From Pseudomonas corrugata (lineage in GTDB: Bacteria > Pseudomonadota > Gammaproteobacteria > Pseudomonadales > Pseudomonadaceae), in contig NZ_LHVK01000008.1 of assembly GCF_001269905.1 (NCBI RefSeq), positions 454,526 through 518,525 of the forward strand: a stretch of DNA of 64,000 nt, in the 5' to 3' direction. The position numbers and the translations under genes are program-made. A model generated the notes under the pieces. It made no database searches. It was not told where the DNA came from and saw only the letters and a list, made by a program, of their open reading frames with translations. Below are positions 58,196 to 64,000 of the stretch, one piece after another (within the stretch, counting starts at the first letter, position 1; each line of letters opens with the position of its first letter).

Positions 58196-58918
58196 GTGGA
58201 ACAAGAAGCCTGGCATATATTGATCGTCGAGGATGACCAGCGTCTGGCCGAGCTGACCCGTGACTACCTGGAAAGCAACGGGCTGCGTGTCGCCATCGAA
58301 GGTGACGGTGCGGCAGCGGCGCAGCGGATCATTGCCGAACAACCGGACTTGGTGATCCTCGACCTGATGCTGCCCGGCGAAGACGGCCTGGATATCTGCC
58401 GCAAGGTCCGTGTGCAGTACGATGGGCCGATCCTCATGCTCACCGCCCGCACCGACGACGCCGACCAGATCCAGGGCCTGGATCTGGGGGCCGACGACTA
58501 CGTCTGCAAGCCTGTGCGCCCGCGCGTGTTGCTGGCACGCATCCAGGCCTTGTTGCGGCGCAGCGAGCCTGTGGAGACGAACCCCCAGAAGCCGCGGCGC
58601 CTGCAATTCGGCCCGCTGGTGGTGGACGACGCCTTGCGCGAGGCCTGGTTGCAGGGCAACGGGATCGAGCTGACCAGCGCCGAGTTCGACCTGTTGTGGC
58701 TGCTGGTGTCCAATGCCGGGCGTATCCTGTCCCGGGAGGAAATCTTCACCGCCTTGCGTGGCATCGGTTATGACGGCCAGGACCGTTCCATCGACGTACG
58801 CATCTCGCGCATCCGGCCCAAGATCGGCGATGACCCCGAGCATCCACGGCTGATCAAGACCATTCGCAGTAAAGGCTACCTGTTCGTGCCTGAAGCCTGT
58901 GTAGATCCGGCACCGTGA
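58196..58918 (+). CDS. OmpR-family response regulator, RstA/ParR-like
   Basis: 240 residues: receiver (ILIVEDDQRLAELTRDYLESNG; Asp in LVILDLMLPGEDG near residue 57; Lys in VCKPVRP) plus winged helix (LTSAEFDLLWLLVSNAGRILSREEI, SIDVRISRIRPKIGDDPEHPRLIKTIRSKGYLF). Start is GTG at 58196 with GAGG nearby. It overlaps the kinase gene (GTGA). It corresponds in position to the P. aeruginosa pair next to nrdA. The signal is unknown. Confidence 0.92.
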   Translation: MEQEAWHILIVEDDQRLAELTRDYLESNGLRVAIEGDGAAAAQRIIAEQPDLVILDLMLPGEDGLDICRKVRVQYDGPILMLTARTDDADQIQGLDLGADDYVCKPVRPRVLLARIQALLRRSEPVETNPQKPRRLQFGPLVVDDALREAWLQGNGIELTSAEFDLLWLLVSNAGRILSREEIFTALRGIGYDGQDRSIDVRISRIRPKIGDDPEHPRLIKTIRSKGYLFVPEACVDPAP

Positions 58919-60525
58919 ACTCGATCTTCCTGCGCATTTATGGCGGCATGTGCGCGGCGCTGGTGCTGGTGGCGGTGCTCGGGGTGCTGGCTCTGCACCT
59001 GCTCAACCAGACCCGCAGCGAGCAGTACCGCGAGCGCCTGGCCCACGGCACGTTTTCCTTGATGGCCGAGAACCTGCAGCCGATGAACGACACCGAGCGC
59101 CACCGGGCGCTGCTGTTGTGGGAGAGGTTGCTGGGCATCCCCCTGGCATTGCAGACCTTCGCCCAGACCGACCTGGACCTGGGGCAGCGCACCCGTGTGC
59201 TGCGTGGGCAGGCCCTGGTTGAACAGACCGGGCCCCATGCGGCGAAGGTCTATCGGCTGGTCAGCGATGACGAGCAACTGATGTTGGTGGGGGAAGTCCA
59301 GCAGATCAGCGAGCAGTTGGCCCGCGCAACCATTTACCTGCTGGCCGACGAACTGGTGCGCTACCCGGTGGGCGAGCAACCCCGACGGCTCGCGCAGCTC
59401 ATGGAAGAAAAGGGTTTCGGTTTCGATCTGCGGTTGATGACCGCCGAGCAGGCGGACATGGACGAAGACCAGCGCCGTCGCGTGTCCGAGGGCGATACGG
59501 TGATGGCCTTGGGCAAGGGTGGCGATTCGATCCGGGTGTTCGCCGGGATGGTGGGCACGCCATGGGTATTGGAAATCGGCCCGCTGTACCAGATGAACCC
59601 TTACCCGCCCGAATGGCTGGTCCTGATCGCGGCGTTGGGCTTGAGCCTGATCGGGTTGATCGTCTACCTGTTGGTGCGTCAACTGGAGCGACGCCTGAGC
59701 GGCCTGGAGGCCGCCGCCACCCAGATCGCCCAGGGCAGCCTGGAAACCCGCGTGCCGGCACGGGGCGCCGACTCGGTCGGGCGGTTGGCCGCCGCATTCA
59801 ACGGCATGGCCGAGCACCTGCAACAACTGTTGGCGATCCAGCGTGAATTGGTAAGGGCGGTTTCCCACGAATTGCGAACCCCGGTGGCGCGCCTGCGCTT
59901 CGGCCTGGAAATGATCGGCAGCGCTGCCACGCCCCAGGCTCGGGAAAAGTACCTGGCGGGCATGGACCATGACATCGAAGACCTGGATCGGCTGGTGGAC
60001 GAGATGCTCACCTATGCGCGACTGGAGCAAGGCTCACCGGCGCTGAACTTCCAGCGGGTGGATCTGGATGCGCTGGTCAGCCAGGTGATCGAGGAGCTGG
60101 GCCCGCTGCGGGCCGGGGTCACGGTCGAGCGTGGGCTGTGCCTGTCTGCCGTCGATTGTGACGGCGCCTGGGTCGAGGCCGAGCCACGCTTCTTGCATCG
60201 CGCCTTGCAGAACCTGGTGGGCAACGCCATGCGCCATGCCAAGTCCCGGGTGACCGTCAGCTATCAGGTGGGACAACTGCGTTGCCGGGTGGACGTCGAG
60301 GATGACGGGCCCGGTGTGCCGGAGGCGGCCTGGGAGCGGGTGTTCAAGCCTTTCCTGCGGCTGGACGACAGCCGTGCCCGGGCTTCGGGCGGTCATGGGT
60401 TGGGGCTGTCGATCGTGCGGCGGATCATTTACTGGCATGGCGGCCGGGCGTTGATCGCCAAGAGCAAGAGCCTGGGTGGGGCATGTTTCAGCTTGAGCTG
60501 GCCGAGGCATCAGGACAGGGGTTGA
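58915..60525 (+). CDS. sensor histidine kinase, RstB-like
   Basis: 536 residues. Membrane helix near residue 5-25, a periplasmic domain of about 210 residues, second helix (VLIAALGLSLIGLIVYLLV near 240-258), HAMP, HisKA with SHELRTPVARLRFGLEMIG (His about 319) and HATPase (DDGPGVPEAAWERVFKPFLRLDDSRA, GHGLGLSIVRRI). Starts at GTG at 58915, overlapping the regulator stop. Likely signals to the overlapping OmpR-type regulator. Signal unknown. Confidence 0.92.
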   Translation: MNSIFLRIYGGMCAALVLVAVLGVLALHLLNQTRSEQYRERLAHGTFSLMAENLQPMNDTERHRALLLWERLLGIPLALQTFAQTDLDLGQRTRVLRGQALVEQTGPHAAKVYRLVSDDEQLMLVGEVQQISEQLARATIYLLADELVRYPVGEQPRRLAQLMEEKGFGFDLRLMTAEQADMDEDQRRRVSEGDTVMALGKGGDSIRVFAGMVGTPWVLEIGPLYQMNPYPPEWLVLIAALGLSLIGLIVYLLVRQLERRLSGLEAAATQIAQGSLETRVPARGADSVGRLAAAFNGMAEHLQQLLAIQRELVRAVSHELRTPVARLRFGLEMIGSAATPQAREKYLAGMDHDIEDLDRLVDEMLTYARLEQGSPALNFQRVDLDALVSQVIEELGPLRAGVTVERGLCLSAVDCDGAWVEAEPRFLHRALQNLVGNAMRHAKSRVTVSYQVGQLRCRVDVEDDGPGVPEAAWERVFKPFLRLDDSRARASGGHGLGLSIVRRIIYWHGGRALIAKSKSLGGACFSLSWPRHQDRG

Positions 60526-60549
60526 AGGATATAGCGACTGGATTGTCCT

Positions 60550-60616
60550 CATCGCGAGCAGGCTCGCTCCCACATGGGAACGCATTCCTTCTGTGGGAGC
60601 GAGCCTGCTCGCGATG
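60550..60616. repeat. inverted pair of REP elements, family A
   Basis: CATCGCGAGCAGGCTCGCTC and TGTGGGAGCGAGCCTGCTCG with only about 25 bases between; convergent ends of the kinase gene and the transferase gene. Confidence 0.85.
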
Positions 60617-60642
60617 GCGCCTTCAAAAGCGACAGGAAAGCT

Positions 60643-61368
60643 TCAGGCCTTGATACCCACCAGGCTCAACAACTGCCCATCCTTCACCCCGAACCGCGCC
60701 TGCAATTCACTGCCATGGCACCATTCGGCCGACAGGTCCGTCAGCAACCGCATTCGCACCTGCCCGTCGCGGGTCCATTCCAGCACCTCGGCATGTTCGA
60801 AATAGAAGCGCTGCCCGACGATCGGGTACAGGGCCTTGAACAGGCTTTCCTTCACTGAAAACGTCAACGTCACCAGCAATGCCCGGTCATCTCGCCGGGT
60901 GGTGGCCATGCGTTGCAGTTCCGCTGGGGTCAGGATTTCACTCGCCAGCCGCTCGGCGCGCTCCGGGTCGAGCAGGTTCTCCAGATCCATGCCCAGCCCC
61001 TGCCAATGGTCCTTGCTGGCGACGATGGCCGCCGCCCGGCCGGTGCTGTGGGTGATCGACCCGCTGACATGGGCCGGCCAGACGGGGGCACGGTCTTCGC
61101 CAATCGCCGGTACGCAATACTGGCCGTTCAACTGATAAAGGGCTGTCCGGGCGCAGATCCGTCCGGCAAGGAATTCGGCCTGGCGCTTGGGCACCGAACG
61201 CTGGATGCTCGCGGGCGGCTCGATAGCACTGTTCGGGAAATCTTCGCCGATCAGCAACAGCGGATCGAAGCGGGTGCTCAGCAGGATTGTATCGGGCAGG
61301 GCATCGGGCAACAGCCAATGTTCATCCAAAGGCGAGCAGCAGGCGGGCAGGGCAGGGAGTCGGTTCAT
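60643..61368 (-). CDS. pcpS: 4'-phosphopantetheinyl transferase PcpS-type
   Basis: 241 residues, EntD/Sfp-like: KRQAEFLAGRICARTAL, HVSGSITHSTGRAAAIVA, GMDLENLLDP (Asp-metal) and TFSVKESLFKALYP (Glu-Lys). It attaches phosphopantetheine to carrier proteins; in pseudomonads PcpS serves both fatty acid ACP and nonribosomal peptide carriers. I use the ATG at MNRLPALP; MPGMNRLP is a second option. It holds the same neighbourhood as PcpS of P. aeruginosa, near a dienelactone hydrolase and oprH. Confidence 0.9.
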   Translation of the reverse strand: MNRLPALPACCSPLDEHWLLPDALPDTILLSTRFDPLLLIGEDFPNSAIEPPASIQRSVPKRQAEFLAGRICARTALYQLNGQYCVPAIGEDRAPVWPAHVSGSITHSTGRAAAIVASKDHWQGLGMDLENLLDPERAERLASEILTPAELQRMATTRRDDRALLVTLTFSVKESLFKALYPIVGQRFYFEHAEVLEWTRDGQVRMRLLTDLSAEWCHGSELQARFGVKDGQLLSLVGIKA

Positions 61369-61451
61369 GCCGGGCATTTTGCCGGGTTGGCTTGATGCTG
61401 GGTAGTGATGTGAGCGGTTGGACTGAAATTCTGCTGGGAAGAAGGGGCTTT

Positions 61452-61481
61452 TGTGGCGAGGGGATAAATCCCCTCGCCACA
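61452..61481. repeat. compact family B REP palindrome
   Basis: TGTGGCGAGGGGAT followed directly by its inverse ATCCCCTCGCCACA, with only AA between the arms: the two arms of a family B pair brought together. Confidence 0.85.
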
Positions 61482-61492
61482 GGGGGGAGTGT

Positions 61493-62284
61493 TCAGCCAA
61501 AGATCTTCTTGAAGAACTTCTGCATATCCGCCCACGACTGCTCATCGGCCGCCTTGTTGTAGCCGATGTCCGGCCCGCCATGTTCGCCGTGGCTCAGGCG
61601 GTCGGCATCGGGGTTGCTGAAGCCGTGCTTGGCGCCTTTCAGGCTGACGAACTTGTAGTCGGCGCCGGCCTTGTCCATCTCGCTCTTGAACGCAGTGACA
61701 TTATCCTCGGTGACCATGCTGTCCAATGCGCCGTGCTCGACCAGCATCTTCGCCTTGACGCTGCCGGGCGTAGCCGGGGTGTTGGTGACCAGGGCACCGT
61801 GGAAACTCACCACGCCGGCCAGCGGAACACCCTGGCGAGCGGCATCGAGCACCACTTTGCCGCCGAAGCAGTAGCCGATGGCGGCGAGTTTGTCAGGGTC
61901 GGTCTGGGGCTGTTTCTTCAACAGGTCGAGCCCGGCCTGGAAACGCGCGCTGGCGGCCTTGCTGTCCTTGAGTGCCGCCTGCATGAACGCCATGGCGTCC
62001 GTGGGATGCTCGGTGTTCTTGCCATCGCCGTACATGTCGATGGCCAGGGCGCTGTAGCCCAGGCCGGCGAGGTCGCGGGCGCGGCGTTTGGCGTAGTCGT
62101 TCAGCCCCCACCATTCATGCACCACCACTACGCCCGGGCGCGGCCCCTTGATCGCATCGTCGTAGGCGTAATAGCCGATCAGCTTCGTGCCGTCGGCACT
62201 GGTGTAGGGGATTTCCTGGGTCTGAATGGCGGCGTGGCCTGCGCCGCTCAAGGCCAGAAGTACAACAGCAAGCAACCTGCGCAT
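61493..62284 (-). CDS. dienelactone hydrolase family protein, exported
   Basis: 263 residues with a signal peptide (about 1-18, ending SGAGHA). Alpha/beta hydrolase of the DLH type: GVVVVHEWWGLNDYAKRRARDLA (oxyanion/acid region), nucleophile Cys in GYCFGGKV (about residue 145) and His in KHGFSN. Probably periplasmic hydrolysis of small lactones or esters; the natural substrate is unknown. Start: ATG after AAGGAGATCCCCC. It is divergent from oprH across the PhoP-box array. Confidence 0.9.
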   Translation of the reverse strand: MRRLLAVVLLALSGAGHAAIQTQEIPYTSADGTKLIGYYAYDDAIKGPRPGVVVVHEWWGLNDYAKRRARDLAGLGYSALAIDMYGDGKNTEHPTDAMAFMQAALKDSKAASARFQAGLDLLKKQPQTDPDKLAAIGYCFGGKVVLDAARQGVPLAGVVSFHGALVTNTPATPGSVKAKMLVEHGALDSMVTEDNVTAFKSEMDKAGADYKFVSLKGAKHGFSNPDADRLSHGEHGGPDIGYNKAADEQSWADMQKFFKKIFG

Positions 62285-62340
62285 GGGGGATCTCCTTGAA
62301 AGAATGGGTTTGCTCGAGACAGGACACTCTAGCCGATTCA

Positions 62341-62389
62341 TTCAGCGAAGGTTCAGAGAACGTTCAAGGGGTGTTCAGGGACCGTTGGT
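62341..62389. promoter_or_regulatory. tandem PhoP-box array before oprH
   Basis: TTCAG, TTCAG, TTCAA and TTCAG start at 62341, 62352, 62363 and 62374, strictly every 11 bases, with a weaker TTGGT at 62385: four or five hexamers of the G(T/G)TTCA type used by PhoP, 5 bases apart. This is more copies than the usual two. It precedes oprH-phoP-phoQ. Confidence 0.6.
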
Positions 62390-62439
62390 TAACGTGACCA
62401 CGACTTCACAGACCACCCACGTTTCAAAGGAACCTGAAC

Positions 62440-63039
62440 ATGACACACATGAAAAAACTGCTGCTGGCTTTCACTGTGCTGGGTGCCAGCGCCATGGCCC
62501 ACGCCGATGACAACTTCGCCAGCCTGACCCTCGGCCAGACCAGTGACAAGGTCAAGAAGTCCAGTGCCCTGGACCAGGCGCTGAACAATCCGAACGCCGA
62601 CGGCGTGATCGGCAAGGACACCACCTACGGCCTGCGTCTGGGCAAGCAGAACGACCAGGGCCGCTACTACGCCACCTACGACAACGTTTCTGGGACCCAT
62701 AATGGCATCAAGCTGCGCCAGGAAAACCTGCTGGGCAGCTACGATCTGTTCTACCCGGTCACTGGCAGCACCAAGCTGTTCGGCGGTGCGACGGCGGGCC
62801 TGACCAAGGTGACCCAGGACTCCCCAGGCTTCAGCCGCGACAGCGACATCGGTTTCACGGCAGGTCTGCAGGGCGGCGTCCTGCAACAAATTTCGCAGAA
62901 CACCTCGGTGGAACTGGGTTACCGTTACCTGCGCAGCAACGCCAGCACCGAGATGAGCCCCCACGGCGGTGGCAAGGTGGGTTCGCTGGACCTGACCAGC
63001 AGTGCCCAGACCTACCTGTCCGCCAACTACACGTTCTAA
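62440..63039 (+). CDS. oprH: outer membrane protein OprH
   Basis: 199 residues: signal peptide (about 1-23, ending SAMAHA), then an eight-stranded barrel ending LSANYTF. ASTEMSPHGGGKVGSLDL, KLRQENLLGSYDLF and LFGGATAGLTKVTQDSPGFSRDSDIGFTAGLQGG match P. aeruginosa OprH. It binds LPS at low Mg2+. Start: first ATG with AAGGA 8 bases upstream. First gene of oprH-phoP-phoQ. Confidence 0.95.
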   Translation: MTHMKKLLLAFTVLGASAMAHADDNFASLTLGQTSDKVKKSSALDQALNNPNADGVIGKDTTYGLRLGKQNDQGRYYATYDNVSGTHNGIKLRQENLLGSYDLFYPVTGSTKLFGGATAGLTKVTQDSPGFSRDSDIGFTAGLQGGVLQQISQNTSVELGYRYLRSNASTEMSPHGGGKVGSLDLTSSAQTYLSANYTF

Positions 63040-63060
63040 GCGGGGGAAGGTGAGCGTATT

Positions 63061-63096
63061 CCGCCGGATCGGCCCAAGACGATCCGGCGGCTTTCG
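63061..63096 (+). terminator. hairpin between oprH and phoP
   Basis: CCGCCGGATC-GGCCCAAGAC-GATCCGGCGG followed by CTTTCGTT, a stable stem with weak T tail; probably an attenuator that lets oprH exceed phoP. Confidence 0.75.
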
Positions 63097-63144
63097 TTGC
63101 GCTGCACAGCACCGGATTGTCTGATTTGCCTGGAGAGAGGCTCC

Positions 63145-63822
63145 ATGAAGTTACTGGTCGTCGAAGACGAGGCGCTGTTGCGTCATCACCTGCAAACCCG
63201 TCTCACCGACAGCGGCCATGTGGTGCAGGCCGTCGCCAATGCCGAGGAGGCCCTGTACCACGTCACGGAATTCAACCATGACCTGGCGGTGATCGACCTC
63301 GGCCTGCCCGGGATCAGCGGCCTGGAACTGATCCGCCGGCTGCGTGCCCAGGACAAGACCTTCCCGATCCTGATCCTCACTGCCCGTGGCAACTGGCAGG
63401 ACAAGGTCGAGGGCCTGGCCGCCGGGGCCGATGACTACGTGGTCAAGCCGTTTCAGTTCGAAGAGCTGGAGGCCCGGCTGAATGCCCTGTTACGCCGCTC
63501 CAGCGGTTTTACCCAGTCGACCATCGTCGCCGGCCCGTTGCTGTTGGACCTCAACCGCAAGCAAGCCTCCCTCGACGAGGAGCCGCTGGCGCTGACGGCC
63601 TACGAATACCGCATCCTCGAGTACCTCATGCGCCATCACCAGCAGGTGGTGGCCAAGGACCGCCTGATGGAGCAACTGTATCCCGATGACGACGAGCGCG
63701 ACCCCAATGTCATTGAAGTACTGGTCGGGCGCCTGCGCCGTAAACTCGAAGCCCCCGCCGGCTTCAAACCGATCGACACCGTGCGTGGCCTGGGCTATCT
63801 GTTCAACGAGCGCTGCCAGTGA
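63145..63822 (+). CDS. phoP: response regulator PhoP
   Basis: 225 residues, OmpR family: LLVVEDEALLRHHLQTRL, Asp in LAVIDLGLPGISG (about residue 51), Lys in VVKPFQF, winged helix with LTAYEYRILEYLMRHHQQVV and NVIEVLVGRLRRKLE. It controls Mg2+ and cationic-peptide responses with PhoQ. Start: ATG before KLLVVEDE. Its stop overlaps phoQ. Confidence 0.95.
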   Translation: MKLLVVEDEALLRHHLQTRLTDSGHVVQAVANAEEALYHVTEFNHDLAVIDLGLPGISGLELIRRLRAQDKTFPILILTARGNWQDKVEGLAAGADDYVVKPFQFEELEARLNALLRRSSGFTQSTIVAGPLLLDLNRKQASLDEEPLALTAYEYRILEYLMRHHQQVVAKDRLMEQLYPDDDERDPNVIEVLVGRLRRKLEAPAGFKPIDTVRGLGYLFNERCQ

Positions 63823-64000
63823 TTCGTTCCCTGCGGCTGCGGTTGATGCTGGCCGCCACGACCCTTGCGGTGTTGTTCATGCTGGCGTTGCTGCCCGCCA
63901 TGCAAGGTGCGTTCAGTCTGGCGCTGCAGGAATCCATCCAGCAACGCCTGGCCTCGGATGTGACCACGCTGATTTCCGCGGCCCGGGTGGAAAACAATCG
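63819..64000 (+). CDS. phoQ: sensor kinase PhoQ, N-terminal part (cut by window end)
   Basis: About 60 codons are in the window. GTG start overlaps the phoP stop (GTGA), giving IRSLRLRLMLAATTLAVLFMLALLPAMQ, a cytoplasmic basic start and the first membrane helix, then the start of the periplasmic sensor. Named by operon order with oprH and phoP. Confidence 0.9.
   Translation, partial: MIRSLRLRLMLAATTLAVLFMLALLPAMQGAFSLALQESIQQRLASDVTTLISAARVENN

Overview
The window is a GC-rich gammaproteobacterial chromosome segment that I assign to the Pseudomonas fluorescens group. The basis is gene content and order recalled from Pseudomonas (acs-aotJQMP-argR-aruCFG-astDB-astE-alaS-lysC-csrA-tRNA-mgtE; ycgR-flgNMA-cheV-cheR-flgBCDE; oprH-phoP-phoQ), very recognisable Pseudomonas-only proteins (AmrZ, OprH, DUF2790), and abundant intergenic REP palindromes of the fluorescens type. 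No sequence search was run; family names come from motifs and recall.

Layout. 0-5.5 kb: the start of a glycerophosphodiester phosphodiesterase, small hypothetical genes, a glutamine-amidotransferase-like gene overlapping an antibiotic-monooxygenase-fold gene, a LysR regulator, a DUF1003 membrane protein, and a TetR regulator facing a metallo-beta-lactamase-fold hydrolase. 5.5-10.3 kb: the most accessory-looking part, with an XRE regulator behind a LexA-like box, a pair of uncharacterised genes, a protein with a CoiA-like Cys/His cluster, a truncated HigA-like antitoxin remnant, an HNH endonuclease and a Bro-N antirepressor-like gene with an unusual leader. 10.3-15 kb: nrdB, two small secreted proteins and acs.

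15-30 kb: arginine/ornithine uptake (aotJQMP), its regulator argR, and the arginine succinyltransferase catabolic pathway (aruC, aruF, aruG, astD, astB, a small His-rich protein, astE), with ArgR-type half sites before aotJ and aruC. This is followed by an FMN-riboswitch-controlled lumazine synthase and threonine aldolase. 30-38 kb: alaS, lysC, csrA/rsmA, tRNA-Ser(GCU), two identical tRNA-Arg(ACG), an OmlA/SmpA-like small protein, mgtE and amrZ. 38-46 kb: tRNA-Arg(CCU), GST, a GcvA-like LysR regulator, a response regulator fused to TPR repeats with an overlapping soluble histidine kinase, a glutamine-synthetase-like ligase and an MFS transporter.

46-54 kb: flagella and chemotaxis, with ycgR-flgN-flgM behind a sigma-28 promoter, flgA, cheV-cheR, and flgBCDE behind a sigma-54 promoter. 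54-64 kb: nrdA (43 kb from nrdB; both have NrdR-like boxes and nrdA also has a DnaA box), an RstAB/ParRS-like two-component pair, a phosphopantetheinyl transferase, a dienelactone hydrolase, and oprH-phoP-phoQ (phoQ cut by the window end) behind a tandem PhoP-box array. The window is mostly core genome. The parts worth a second look are the 5.5-10.3 kb cluster and several regulatory sites.
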